This document shows positions 1 through 9,952 of a stretch of 64,000 bases of DNA, one piece after another. This DNA comes from Fluviicola sp. Lineage in GTDB: Bacteria; Bacteroidota; Bacteroidia; Flavobacteriales_D; Crocinitomicaceae. The notes beneath the pieces were generated by a model, which saw nothing but the letters and a program-made list of their open reading frames with translations, was not told the origin of the DNA and did no database searches. The position numbers and the translations under genes are program-made. Location of the stretch: the NCBI GenBank assembly GCA_029866325.1, contig JARWZO010000010.1:62001-126000 (forward strand). Reading direction: 5' to 3'. The number at the start of each line of letters is the position of its first letter. Within the stretch, counting starts at the first letter, position 1.

Positions 1-1204
1 TTTCAACGCGCGCGCCTATTCCGTTAAAATTGCTGGCGATTCCTTTCAGTTGAATTTTGATCCAGTTGTTGTTGTTTCCGTTGTTGTAATAAACGGTTTG
101 TCCGTCTCTTAGATCAAGGAAACCATCGTTGTTCAAATCACCGATAGAAGCATCTGAGATATTCACACCCGGATCAACAAAGGCTGTAAAAGTCATGTCA
201 CCATTGTTATACATAAACTTTCCACCACCACCGGCAAGGTAATCGGATCCACCAAACATATCTGCAAAACCGTTGTTGTCAAAATCGTAAGAAACGTGTT
301 CGATGCTCAGGGTGTTGTTGTTTTCCCAGCCGGTTCCGTTGGTAATATTGGTAAAAGTACCGTCGCCATTGTTGCGCATCAAAGAATGTACACCCGTTTC
401 TCCGTTTGGAGCAGAACTTGCACCTACCATGGCATCCATATCGCCGTCATTGTCGTAATCATTCCATGCACCCGACCATGATTGATCAGCATTTGCCATA
501 TTAGCGGCTACAGCTACATTGGTAAAGTTTCCGTTACCATCGTTTTGATGCAATTCATCAATACTTGCACTTGAGCCACCACCACGACATTTTGCTATGA
601 AGCAATCCTGATCGCCGTCGTTGTCGTAATCGACCCAAATAGAGCCGTAATTTCCACCCTCGGCATGATCACCGATACCACCTTGGTTAAAGGTCAGATT
701 ACCGGAACCGTCATTGATGTAGTAGACATTTGGAGCCACATCATGACACACAAAGGCATCCAAATGTCCGTCGTTGTTGATGTCTACGAAATTTGTGCGT
801 TGTGAAAAAACGTATTCGTTGAACGATGTTTCTGTATAAGCCGTTCCGGTAGCATTGGCTTTCATGAAGGTAACACCGCCACCGCTTCCGTAAAGCAAGT
901 CGTTGAACCCGTTTTTATCAATATCACCAACGGCCATACTCCAATCGGGCGTATAATCTGCATTGGTAGTAGTAATTGTAGTTGATGTAAAACCGCCTGC
1001 TGCCTGCTGGTACAAAATGGTAATCTCGGTGGCTGAAACAACAACAATGTCATCTAAATAATCGCCGTTCATGTCAACCGTAGCTAGATTATAGCTCGGC
1101 CATCCGCTTGGGATTTGATTGTAATTGGTAGCAGTAAATGTGACTTGTGCCATGGACATAATCGGAAAACCGAGTGCCAATAAAAGGAAATAGGGCTTTT
1201 TCAT
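1..1204 (-). CDS. FG-GAP/VCBS repeat secreted protein, partial (C-terminus lies beyond window start), probable ASPIC/UnbV-like C-terminal region
   Basis: Reverse-strand translation begins MKKPYFLLLALGFPIMSMAQ (signal peptide) and contains repeated D-x-[ND]-x-[DN]-G motifs (VDMNGDYLDD, DIDKNGFNDLL, DYDNDGDQDCF, DYDNDGDMDAM); the last visible stretch NNNWIKIQLKGIASNFNGIGARVE resembles ASPIC/UnbV. Open to the window edge, so absent from the ORF track. Confidence 0.85.
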   Translation of the reverse strand, partial: MKKPYFLLLALGFPIMSMAQVTFTATNYNQIPSGWPSYNLATVDMNGDYLDDIVVVSATEITILYQQAAGGFTSTTITTTNADYTPDWSMAVGDIDKNGFNDLLYGSGGGVTFMKANATGTAYTETSFNEYVFSQRTNFVDINNDGHLDAFVCHDVAPNVYYINDGSGNLTFNQGGIGDHAEGGNYGSIWVDYDNDGDQDCFIAKCRGGGSSASIDELHQNDGNGNFTNVAVAANMANADQSWSGAWNDYDNDGDMDAMVGASSAPNGETGVHSLMRNNGDGTFTNITNGTGWENNNTLSIEHVSYDFDNNGFADMFGGSDYLAGGGGKFMYNNGDMTFTAFVDPGVNISDASIGDLNNDGFLDLRDGQTVYYNNGNNNNWIKIQLKGIASNFNGIGARVE

Positions 1205-1255
1205 ACTTTTCGAAAATTAGTTAGTAAATCATTGAACGCAGTAGTATGTTCGCTG

Positions 1256-2344
1256 TTAATGACAGTCTTTTTTAGAATAAATCCATTCTTCTAATAGTTC
1301 AAGCCCTTCTTCATGCACAATTGTTCGTCCGATAAGCGGCATGCGTAAGTTGGGTTGATTGGTACTCAAACGCAGATGCATTACCGATCTGTCCGGTTGG
1401 CTTGGAGTAATGATTGAAGTATAGGCCGCCCCGACAAATTCGTCCGGTTCCACGCAAAGTCCGATGTTTACCGGATCTACGGTTTCAGAGAACGCCAAAC
1501 GCATTGGTCTGTAATCACAGTGACCGCCTTCTGCATGACAATGTGCGCAGTTGGCATCCAAGTATGAACGCAAGCGCAGGTCTACCGATTTGCTTTGATC
1601 TTTGTAATTGATTGTTGATGTGATGTTGGCCGGTAATCCCGGTTCCAAATAACCTGCCTGAATGAGTTTACTCAACTGATTTCTAGAGCCTTCCGTATAC
1701 TTAAAAAGATTATTCAAGTTTTGCGGTTTGATTCCGATTGGAACGGGTTGACCTTGGTGTTTATGACAAATCAGGCATTCGGTTTCTGAAGGAATGCGGT
1801 AATTGGTGCTTTTTTGCTCGCCATCTTGTAACCAGGAAATCGGAACAGTGCTTGCTGAGGTGGTAAGATAGGCTTCGGTTTGCTCATCGTTCCATTTGTA
1901 ATTAGCAAAAATCCAACCACTTGCTTTGCGAATAAGTAGGCGGGTTTCTATAATTTTAGTTGCTCCGTTGGGAAGTACATTTTTGTAGTAAAAGGTTTTG
2001 ATCAATACTGTTCCAACAGGCATTTCCAATACTTTGTTATCGGCCACATAACTTGCTTTTTCGCCGTCCGGCATCCAGATAAAACGTTTTTTAAGCGCGT
2101 AATCCGTAAACAAAGGTGTTGCAGGCGCATAAGCGATGACATCAGAAGAAGGAATCTGATACTTCATTTCACCGCGGAAAAACTTGTAATCCGACAAAAC
2201 CGGATAAGGAACCGTTGAGAGATCAACCGTTACTTCGCTTTGACCAATGGGAGAAATATCCGGATCGTCTTTCTGACATGAAGGAATTGTTACAACAATT
2301 TGAACAAGTAAAATAATACCGAGGAGATACAGTATGTTTTTCAT
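1256..2344 (-). CDS. Diheme cytochrome c-like lipoprotein
   Basis: ORF 1256..2449; likely start is the internal Met (MKNILYLLGIILLVQIVVTIPSCQ, lipoprotein signal). Two CxxCH motifs: CLICHKH and CAHCHAE. Confidence 0.75.
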   Translation of the reverse strand: MKNILYLLGIILLVQIVVTIPSCQKDDPDISPIGQSEVTVDLSTVPYPVLSDYKFFRGEMKYQIPSSDVIAYAPATPLFTDYALKKRFIWMPDGEKASYVADNKVLEMPVGTVLIKTFYYKNVLPNGATKIIETRLLIRKASGWIFANYKWNDEQTEAYLTTSASTVPISWLQDGEQKSTNYRIPSETECLICHKHQGQPVPIGIKPQNLNNLFKYTEGSRNQLSKLIQAGYLEPGLPANITSTINYKDQSKSVDLRLRSYLDANCAHCHAEGGHCDYRPMRLAFSETVDPVNIGLCVEPDEFVGAAYTSIITPSQPDRSVMHLRLSTNQPNLRMPLIGRTIVHEEGLELLEEWIYSKKDCH

Positions 2345-2547
2345 AAAAGCACTAGTTAATAGAATACACAGTAAACGATGTAACCGCAATTTGGTTGTTT
2401 TTTCATTAGGGTAACAAAAGATTCTATCCTCTTGTAAAAACTGAAACAAATCACGTTCTATCTGTTAGTAATATTACGAAAAAAACAAAACGTTGCCCAG
2501 CATAATGATGAATGATGAATTTTTAATGTTGAATGATGACGATCGTG

Positions 2548-2683
2548 GATGTTGCATGCTTGATTTTTGATGAGGCTTCCCTTACTAATTAAAGGCTCTT
2601 TCTAAATCTGAAACTTTATCTGTTTACTACAAACTTCGTTTCAACAGACCTCAATCCAACCTCAAAAATCAAGCATCCAACAT
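2548..2683. repeat. ATGTTGGATGCTTGATTTTTGATG-family inverted repeat element, copy A
   Basis: GATGTTGCATGCTTGATTTTTGATGAGG (2548..2575) faces CCTCAAAAATCAAGCATCCAACAT (2660..2683). Confidence 0.7.
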
Positions 2684-2686
2684 TTT

Positions 2687-4390
2687 TTAAACCAAGTCCA
2701 CTATAAGCGATTCATCTGTTTTTGTAACCTTCAACAAACCGTTTTTGGTCAACCCTTTGATACTTGTATCCCACGCTTTGTTGCTCAGGTTTACTTGTTC
2801 TTTCAGCGTGTTGAGTTCCATGCTTTTTTCGCGTTGCACGATGTCGAAAATTAGTTTTTCGTTATCATTTAGCACGATTTTCACTGATTTGGTTTCCGGG
2901 CGCATTTGCGGGAAGAATAAGACTTCCTGAATTGACGGATTGTTGGTCAAATACATGATCAATCGATCCATACCAATTCCCAAACCGCTTGTTGGCGGCA
3001 TTCCGTATTCCAAGGCACGCAAGAAATCCTGATCGATGAACATAGCTTCGTCGTCGCCTTTTTCGGATAAACGCACTTGTTCTTCGAAACGCTCGCGCTG
3101 ATCAATCGGGTCATTCAACTCCGAATACGCATTGGCGACTTCTTTTCCGCATACCATGAGCTCAAAACGCTCGGTCAATTCCGGATCGTTGCGGTGCACT
3201 TTGCACAGCGGTGACATTTCTTTCGGGTAATCGGTGATGAAAGTCGGTTGGATATAATTTCCTTCGCATTTTGCACCGAAAATCTCGTCGATCAATTTCC
3301 CCTTCCCCATGGTTTCATCCACAGCGATGTTCATTCCACGGGCAGCTGCACGCAATTCATCTTCGCTTTTTCCGGCAATGTCGAATCCGGTGAAATCGAT
3401 GATGGATTGACGCATGGTTACGCGTTTGTAGGGTGCTTTGAAATTGATGTTGTGCTCGCCGAATGTTGCTTCAGAAGTTCCGTTTACTGCAATGGCACAA
3501 TGCTCGAGCAGTTGTTCGGTGAAATCCATCATCCAGTTGTAATCTTTGTATGCCACATAGATTTCCATGGCGGTAAATTCCGGATTGTGCGTACGGTCCA
3601 TTCCTTCATTGCGGAAGTTTTTAGAGAACTCGTACACTCCGTCGAAACCACCTACAATCAGGCGTTTCAGATACAATTCATTGGCAATTCGCATGTAAAG
3701 CGGAATATCCAGCGCGTTGTGATGCGTAATAAACGGACGCGCTGCGGCACCACCGGGAATGGCTTGCAAAACCGGCGTTTCCACTTCCATATAACCTGCA
3801 TCGTTGAAAAACTGACGCATGGCATTGAAGAGTTTGGTACGTTTCACGAAAATTTCCTTTACGTGCGGATTCACAGCCAAGTCGGCATAACGCTGACGGT
3901 AACGCATTTCTGCATCGGTAAAACCATCGTGTATTTTTCCTTCCTTGTCTGTCTTAGGCAACGGAAGGGGTTTCAATGCTTTGCTCAATAAGGTCAGTTC
4001 TTTCACATGGATGGAAATTTCGCCCACCTGCGTTTTAAACACATACCCTTTTACCCCAATAAAATCGCCCAAGTCAAGTAATTTCTTGAATACGGTGTTG
4101 TACAGGGTTTTATCTTCTTCCGGACAGATTTCGTCGCGGTTTACATACAATTGAATACGGCCTGTGGAATCCTGCAATTCGGCAAAAGAAGCTTTCCCCA
4201 TATCGCGGTTACTCATCATACGACCGGCCAAACAAACAGTTTTACCTTCTTCGTACTTAGTTTTGATGTCGTCGGCTTTATCGCTTACCGGGTATAAATC
4301 GGCAGGATAAGGTTCAATGCCTAATTCTCTTAATTTTTGCAACGATTGACGTCGCTGTCTTTCCAATTCTGAGAGTTCGTTTACACTCAT
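2687..4390 (-). CDS. lysS: Lysyl-tRNA synthetase (class II)
   Basis: MSVNELSELERQRRQSLQKLRELGIEPYP..., class II motifs (FRNEGMDRTHNPEFTAMEIY; GLGIGMDRLIMYLTNNPSIQEVLFFPQMRPE). Start moved to the internal Met. Confidence 0.97.
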   Translation of the reverse strand: MSVNELSELERQRRQSLQKLRELGIEPYPADLYPVSDKADDIKTKYEEGKTVCLAGRMMSNRDMGKASFAELQDSTGRIQLYVNRDEICPEEDKTLYNTVFKKLLDLGDFIGVKGYVFKTQVGEISIHVKELTLLSKALKPLPLPKTDKEGKIHDGFTDAEMRYRQRYADLAVNPHVKEIFVKRTKLFNAMRQFFNDAGYMEVETPVLQAIPGGAAARPFITHHNALDIPLYMRIANELYLKRLIVGGFDGVYEFSKNFRNEGMDRTHNPEFTAMEIYVAYKDYNWMMDFTEQLLEHCAIAVNGTSEATFGEHNINFKAPYKRVTMRQSIIDFTGFDIAGKSEDELRAAARGMNIAVDETMGKGKLIDEIFGAKCEGNYIQPTFITDYPKEMSPLCKVHRNDPELTERFELMVCGKEVANAYSELNDPIDQRERFEEQVRLSEKGDDEAMFIDQDFLRALEYGMPPTSGLGIGMDRLIMYLTNNPSIQEVLFFPQMRPETKSVKIVLNDNEKLIFDIVQREKSMELNTLKEQVNLSNKAWDTSIKGLTKNGLLKVTKTDESLIVDLV

Positions 4391-4447
4391 TGTGTTGATA
4401 AATTTAAAATGACGCAAAGGTTGACTTTGCAAAGATTGTATGATTTA

Positions 4448-5320
4448 TTACCAATTCGGGCAGCTGTCGCAACCATTTTTCGGACGCAAGTAAAATATAG
4501 CACCGGCAGCAGCAAAATACGACGAAAAGCCGAATTTCTGTTTGGCAAACTGATCGCGGTCGTCTGGGCGCGTGCGCACATGTGTCAGATGTATAAAGCC
4601 TAGACCCGATTCCACCGACACAAAGAAATGACGGAAAAATTCCAAACGAATACTTCCGTTAATTCCTACACCATAACCGGAAATGGAACGTGTAGCAAAT
4701 GTATGGAATTGGGCAAAGTTCAAATCATTGTACGTAAGTATCGGACCCAATCCTGCACCGAGATTACCCGTTAAGGCAATCTGACGTTGAGAGCCAAATT
4801 CCAATAAGTCAAACGAACGCATGAGTTCCAGGCGGATAAAGTTGACGCCATTGGTGTTTTCGTAGTGAAACTTGTTGATGTCAGTCACCACAGGTTCATC
4901 GTCGTAATTTCCCGACCACGTTGTATCAACACCATCGGCTATGAAACCATCAAGTAATACCTCATTCTTGTCTGCCATTACGTATTTGTAATGATCTACA
5001 CCAAACGAAATAGCCCATTTATCGCGGAAATAATAACCACCACGTGCATTGTATTGCGGAACGGTAATCGTAGACGGATTCAAGTAAACGCTTGCACGGA
5101 ACTTGTCAGGACGATCATACGCCACCACATCTTTCAGTTTGAAGTCATAATCAGGACCTATAAACCGAATATTAGAATGTGTATAATACGAGCGATTGTA
5201 GCCCCAATAGAAAAACAAGGTCCCAGCAACGGTACTGTTTTTCTTTTTGTGTTTCCGCACCTGGGCGTTCATTCCCGGAGCAAAGCACATCAATAATAGG
5301 AAAAGCACCAATTTTTTCAT
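4448..5320 (-). CDS. Predicted outer-membrane beta-barrel protein
   Basis: Signal peptide MKKLVLFLLLMCFAPGMNAQ; alternating aromatic/polar strands, W at the C-terminus. Confidence 0.55.
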   Translation of the reverse strand: MKKLVLFLLLMCFAPGMNAQVRKHKKKNSTVAGTLFFYWGYNRSYYTHSNIRFIGPDYDFKLKDVVAYDRPDKFRASVYLNPSTITVPQYNARGGYYFRDKWAISFGVDHYKYVMADKNEVLLDGFIADGVDTTWSGNYDDEPVVTDINKFHYENTNGVNFIRLELMRSFDLLEFGSQRQIALTGNLGAGLGPILTYNDLNFAQFHTFATRSISGYGVGINGSIRLEFFRHFFVSVESGLGFIHLTHVRTRPDDRDQFAKQKFGFSSYFAAAGAIFYLRPKNGCDSCPNW

Positions 5321-5332
5321 GGGCAAGTTCTT

Positions 5333-6313
5333 TTATTTAGTCATTTTTAAAAACGCCACTTCTTTTTCTGTGAGGTGACGGTAAAAACCACGAGGTAAGT
5401 CTTTTTTGGTAAGGCTGGCAAACTGCACGCGATCCAATTTTACCACTTCGTAGCCTAATTTTTCAAACATACGACGCACGATGCGGTTTTTGCCTGAATG
5501 TATTTCTATTCCTACTTCACGCGCCGAAGCACCATCTTTTACATATTCGGCCTGATCACATTTGATCAAACCATCGTCGAGTTCGATTCCTTTCATTAAT
5601 TCCTCGAGGTGCTCTTTACTCACCGGACGATTGGTTTCGACCTGGTAAATCTTTTTGGCCTCATAACGTGGATGTGTCAATTTCTTTGCCATATCTCCGT
5701 CGTTGGTAAATAATAACAAACCAGTTGTATCACGATCCAGTCTTCCAACCGGATAAATGCGTTCTTTACAGGCTTTCATCACCAATCCCATTACGGTTTT
5801 ACGTCCCCACGGATCGTCCATGGTTGTAATGAAATCTTTCGGTTTATTTAGCAACACATACCGTTTGGTTTCGGCATTGATCGATTCACCATCGTATTGC
5901 ACGGAATCGCCCTTTTTCACTTTGTAACCCATTTCGGTTACCACTTTTCCGTTGATGCTTACCACACCACTTTGAATGAGCACATCAGCTTCGCGACGTG
6001 AGCACACTCCGGCATTGGAAAGGTATTTGTTTAAGCGGATCTCCTCTTCGTTGAATGAAGGAAGCGGATCGCCTTTTCGTACTTTGGGCGGGAAATGCGG
6101 CTTACGTACATCACCTTCTTCTTCGGGAGCACCTTTTTTATCCGTCGGTTTCTTGTCGGCAAACTTCTTATCAAAGGGTTTTCGATCGTCAAATTTTTTG
6201 GGTGCTGAAGAACCCGAAGTTCTTGATTTTGAAGTGGCAGGACTAGCTGTTCTACCTTTTGCAGCGGGCTTTTTAGCACCACCTGCGGGTTTTCTTGTGT
6301 TCATCACGAGCAT
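5333..6313 (-). CDS. RsuA/RluB-family pseudouridine synthase with Lys-rich N-terminal extension
   Basis: S4-like domain (RLNKYLSNAGVCSRREADVLIQSGVVSINGKVV) and catalytic region PVGRLDRDTTGLLLFTNDGDMAKKLTHPRY. Confidence 0.9.
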   Translation of the reverse strand: MLVMNTRKPAGGAKKPAAKGRTASPATSKSRTSGSSAPKKFDDRKPFDKKFADKKPTDKKGAPEEEGDVRKPHFPPKVRKGDPLPSFNEEEIRLNKYLSNAGVCSRREADVLIQSGVVSINGKVVTEMGYKVKKGDSVQYDGESINAETKRYVLLNKPKDFITTMDDPWGRKTVMGLVMKACKERIYPVGRLDRDTTGLLLFTNDGDMAKKLTHPRYEAKKIYQVETNRPVSKEHLEELMKGIELDDGLIKCDQAEYVKDGASAREVGIEIHSGKNRIVRRMFEKLGYEVVKLDRVQFASLTKKDLPRGFYRHLTEKEVAFLKMTK

Positions 6314-6424
6314 AAATTAATGTGTGCCACCTCGGCAGACAGCTGCAAAGATAACGCATTTTGGATTAATTAGGTTACAAACAGGCTATCGCGAGGGAAT
6401 TGAAGTGGTTGTTTTGACCACAAT

Positions 6425-6832
6425 TCAGGTAGAAAAAGCATCCACGATGTGTTGCAAATCTGTGCGAAAGTTGTTGTGTACGATGGAAATGATATCGAAC
6501 CGCACTTCGTTGGGAAGATCGCGTGATTGGATGTAGTGATCGGCACAAGTAATGATTTGTCGTTGTTTACGCCGCGTAACCGCCATCCACGGTTCTCCGA
6601 TTTCAGCTGTTTGGCGGGTTTTCACTTCCACCACAATGATTTTATCATCCTTTTCGGCCACGATATCAATCTCGTATTTCACGTAGCGGTAATTGGTTGT
6701 GCGAATTTTGTAGCCTTCTTTCAGTAGATGTTTTTGGGCAAGTTGTTCGCCGTAGATTCCTAATTCTTGTTGTGTCATTGTCATAAAGCCAAGTGATTGG
6801 TTACTTGAAGATAGGGGTTTTTGCTGAGACAA
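6425..6832 (-). CDS. YraN/UPF0102 family endonuclease-like protein (true start may be 6784 or 6778)
   Basis: GIYGEQLAQKHLLKEGYKIRTTNYRYVKYEIDIVAEKDDKIIVVEVKTR is the UPF0102 signature. Confidence 0.85.
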   Translation of the reverse strand: MSQQKPLSSSNQSLGFMTMTQQELGIYGEQLAQKHLLKEGYKIRTTNYRYVKYEIDIVAEKDDKIIVVEVKTRQTAEIGEPWMAVTRRKQRQIITCADHYIQSRDLPNEVRFDIISIVHNNFRTDLQHIVDAFST

Positions 6833-6917
6833 ACAAGATATTGGAAATTATTGTTTCCCACGAATTCACAAATTTTAGCTCGGCTAACGCACTCGCAGAT
6901 GTGTTGGATTTTGACAA

Positions 6918-7586
6918 TTAAATTGTTGAGATATTCATTAAAGTTTCTACCAACGCACTTTCCGAAGATTCTTTCAAAACTACTGAAGGTTCCAAACCGA
7001 ATTCGCGCATTTTGCTGGCGGTGGTTGTTCCCCAGGCAATGAGTTGAGACGATTCGGGAAAGGTGTTTGATTTTAGAAAAGAAATCACATTACTTGGGCT
7101 GGTAAACATGTAAATATCGTGCTGATCTATGGTTTTTTCAACTAAAATTGTCTCATAACATCTGACAACCATTTTTTGATTATCAGAAATGGTTTTTAAA
7201 ACGGTTTCATTGGAATGCTTGGCTAATGGAAATAAAACCGTTCTAGTGCCTAACCATTGGGAAAATTCCTTTCCTACTTCTTCCGGTTTTCCGGAATATT
7301 TACCTACAAAATTAGGTATTAAACTTTTAGCTTGAATTACAGCTGCAGTTCCACTTCCCAAACAAGCAATTTTATATGAACTATTTATTTCGTTTTCACT
7401 AAAGAAATAATCAACGCTTCTTGGACTTGAAAAAAAGACTACATCAAAATGTTCTGGAAGCGTAAACGCTAATTTTTCGAAGCGAATAAGTGGTTGTTGC
7501 GTCAATTCCCAACCGGCATTTTCACAAAAGGAAAGCAAAGCTCCATTCGGTTTTGCACTTCCCGAAAAAAAGAGTTTAGTCTTCAT
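6918..7586 (-). CDS. hemD: Uroporphyrinogen-III synthase
   Basis: HemD-like translation (VVFFSSPRSVDYFF..., YMFTSPSNVISFLK...AWGTTTASKMREFG); overlaps hemC by 11 bp. Confidence 0.8.
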   Translation of the reverse strand: MKTKLFFSGSAKPNGALLSFCENAGWELTQQPLIRFEKLAFTLPEHFDVVFFSSPRSVDYFFSENEINSSYKIACLGSGTAAVIQAKSLIPNFVGKYSGKPEEVGKEFSQWLGTRTVLFPLAKHSNETVLKTISDNQKMVVRCYETILVEKTIDQHDIYMFTSPSNVISFLKSNTFPESSQLIAWGTTTASKMREFGLEPSVVLKESSESALVETLMNISTI

Positions 7587-8478
7587 CTTCTTCTTCAGGT
7601 GTCAGCAATGCATCGAGCACTACATCAACCATTTCCAAATCGTGGGGACCTTCAAACTGGAACCATTCGGCGCCATCTTCCCAAGCAGCAGCATACGAAA
7701 CAAGTAAACGACCTTCTTCCGGGCAATAAACTCCCAACGGCAATTGACATCCGCCTTGTAAGCGATTCAAAACAGTGCGTTCCAAAACGATACAAGATTG
7801 AACATCAACATGATGAAGCGCCTGCATGAATTCAAACAAATCGGTATCTGCTTCGCGAATTTGCAACGCTAAAACTCCTTGAGCAGGAGCAGGAATGAAT
7901 TCTTCCGGATCCAATACTTCCACATGAACCGCAGACAAATCAAGGTTTAAGCGATCCAAACCGGCTTTTGCCAAAAGAATCGCGTCGTATTCGCCATCGA
8001 TGAGTTTTTGTAAACGTGTAGGCACATTTCCACGTAAATCTTGAATGGTGACATCATCTCTAAAAGCAACCACTTGCGATTTACGTCTAGGTGATGAAGT
8101 TCCAACAACCGCTCCTTGTTTGAGACTCCAATGTTGCGTAGTATCAACAGCTCGTGGGTGAATCAACAACACGTCAGCAGGATGCTCACGCTCTGAAACG
8201 GCAGCAATGATCAACCCTTCCGGCGAAGTTGTTTCCAAATCTTTGTGCGAATGAACCGCCAAGTCGATGGAATTAGAGATTAATGCTTCTTCGATTTCTT
8301 TGGTGAAAAATCCTTTTCCTTCCAGTTTATCAAAGCTCAAGTGTTGAATTTGATCGCCTTGGGTTTTGATAATGGTAATGGAAACTTCGGCACCAAGTGC
8401 TTCGAGTTGTTGTTTCACGTGGTTGGCTTGCCACAATGCAAGATCACTGCCGCGGGAGCCAATTCGGATAGAACGCAT
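7576..8478 (-). CDS. hemC: Hydroxymethylbilane synthase
   Basis: MRSIRIGSRGSDLALWQANHVKQ; DLAVHSHKDLET; VGTSSPRRKSQ; CQLPLGVY. Confidence 0.96.
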   Translation of the reverse strand: MRSIRIGSRGSDLALWQANHVKQQLEALGAEVSITIIKTQGDQIQHLSFDKLEGKGFFTKEIEEALISNSIDLAVHSHKDLETTSPEGLIIAAVSEREHPADVLLIHPRAVDTTQHWSLKQGAVVGTSSPRRKSQVVAFRDDVTIQDLRGNVPTRLQKLIDGEYDAILLAKAGLDRLNLDLSAVHVEVLDPEEFIPAPAQGVLALQIREADTDLFEFMQALHHVDVQSCIVLERTVLNRLQGGCQLPLGVYCPEEGRLLVSYAAAWEDGAEWFQFEGPHDLEMVDVVLDALLTPEEEDED

Positions 8479-8486
8479 AAGAAGAG

Positions 8487-9713
8487 TTAATGTTTAATAA
8501 GGATTTCTTTGGCCATTTTCATGGGCATACTCATGTATTTCTTTTCCATGTAGCCAACGATTTTTTCAAGCAATTCTTTCGAATCAGCATCCAAGTTTTC
8601 CAATTCGGTTTTAAACACGTCGTTGAATGCCGTTGCTTTAATGTCTTTCACCATTTGCGGAACCGGGCGCATCGCAATTTCGATACGGCGTAGCTTCAAC
8701 AAGTGATTAAACGACTCTATCGCTTCCGATAAAATAGCCTCCACGTGTTCAATTTCCTGAGAGCGCTCTTGTAAGTGGCTTTCGGAAATGGTTTGCAATA
8801 CGTTGATCGAAATCTGACGGGTAGGAAATTGTTCGTGAACGTAAGCATGAATATCATTCGGCAATGCGAGGTCAATTGTAACTTTCGGAGTTGTATCGCC
8901 TTGCAAAAGCAAGTTATATACTTCTGGAGTGATGATCGTTTCTTCGGCACCGGTACACGTTACCAAAATATCGAAACCTCCTTTATAATCAGACAATTGA
9001 TCCAACGGAAAAGCTTGTCCGCCCAATTCTTCTGCCAATGCTTCTGCCTTCGCCAATGTTCGGTTAAACACCACGAATGAAGACATTCCGTGTTTTTTTA
9101 AGAAACGACACATAGCGGTATTGGTAACACCAGCTCCAACAACCAACACTCGTGCGTCGGAAGGAACATCCATGCCTTGCAAACGTTGGTAAGCAATGGA
9201 AACAACCGAAACCGGTTTCATAGAAATCTTGGTCTCGGTATAAACGCGCTTTGCGGTTTCAATCACGTGTTTGATCAGCAATCGGATAAAGTCGCCCGAA
9301 AAACCGTTTTTGTGGGCAGCATCGTAAGCGTGACGAACTTGTGTGATAATCTCACGCTCGCCGATTACAAGCGAATCAATGGATGAAGCTACTCTCAAAA
9401 TATGATCGATTGCTTCGATATTGGAAACAACACTGGCATTGGCCACATAAAAATCAATGGTTTCCTGGGTAAAATCAGGATACAATTGTTTAAAGAATGT
9501 TGCAAGAAAGTCAATGGAAGCTGCCTGCGGACCAACCAGAAGAAACTCAACACGGTTGCAGGTAGATAAGAACAATAATTCGTCGATGTGTAGTTGTTCT
9601 TTTACGGGAATAAAACGAACTTGGTGATTTTCAGCTTCAATGTGAAGCTTTCCGATAGCCAAAACATCGAGGTTACGATGTGTAAAAGCAATGGTATGAA
9701 AATGAGTTAGCAC
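8487..9713 (-). CDS. hemA: Glutamyl-tRNA reductase
   Basis: FLSTCNRVEFLLV; VASSIDSLVIGEREIITQVRHAY; NRTLAKAEALAEELGG. Heads the hemA-hemC-hemD cluster. Confidence 0.96.
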   Translation of the reverse strand: MLTHFHTIAFTHRNLDVLAIGKLHIEAENHQVRFIPVKEQLHIDELLFLSTCNRVEFLLVGPQAASIDFLATFFKQLYPDFTQETIDFYVANASVVSNIEAIDHILRVASSIDSLVIGEREIITQVRHAYDAAHKNGFSGDFIRLLIKHVIETAKRVYTETKISMKPVSVVSIAYQRLQGMDVPSDARVLVVGAGVTNTAMCRFLKKHGMSSFVVFNRTLAKAEALAEELGGQAFPLDQLSDYKGGFDILVTCTGAEETIITPEVYNLLLQGDTTPKVTIDLALPNDIHAYVHEQFPTRQISINVLQTISESHLQERSQEIEHVEAILSEAIESFNHLLKLRRIEIAMRPVPQMVKDIKATAFNDVFKTELENLDADSKELLEKIVGYMEKKYMSMPMKMAKEILIKH

Positions 9714-9952
9714 GTTTGTTTACCTGTCTTTTAATAACTACTGAACAAAAGTCGTTATTGAAGTTCGAATATTTGTCAGAATACTGTCAGAGACCATAAT
9801 TTAGAACTGTTATAAACAAGTTTGTCTAAAAAATCAATCTCGATATACTGCGTTGCGAAGAGCAACTTGTTATCAGGACGAGTTATTGTACTGTAACTAC
9901 GTAGTTGATTATCAAAATATTGCGGCTGATAAATCACTCCGAAACATCCTTT

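Noticed and set aside
3248-3991. 247-aa + strand ORF antisense to lysS
   Set aside because: Lies entirely opposite a confidently identified lysS; translation is rich in F/H/C without domain motifs, typical of an antisense shadow ORF.
5333-6313. Lys/Pro-rich N-terminal extension of the pseudouridine synthase as a novel domain
   Set aside because: Such basic low-complexity tails are common in Bacteroidetes RluB-like proteins; not notable.
9852-9906. Small palindromes (GTTGC..GCAAC; AACTACGTAGTT) between hemA and ppx/gppA
   Set aside because: Short and isolated; could be operator-like sites but nothing supports more than chance.
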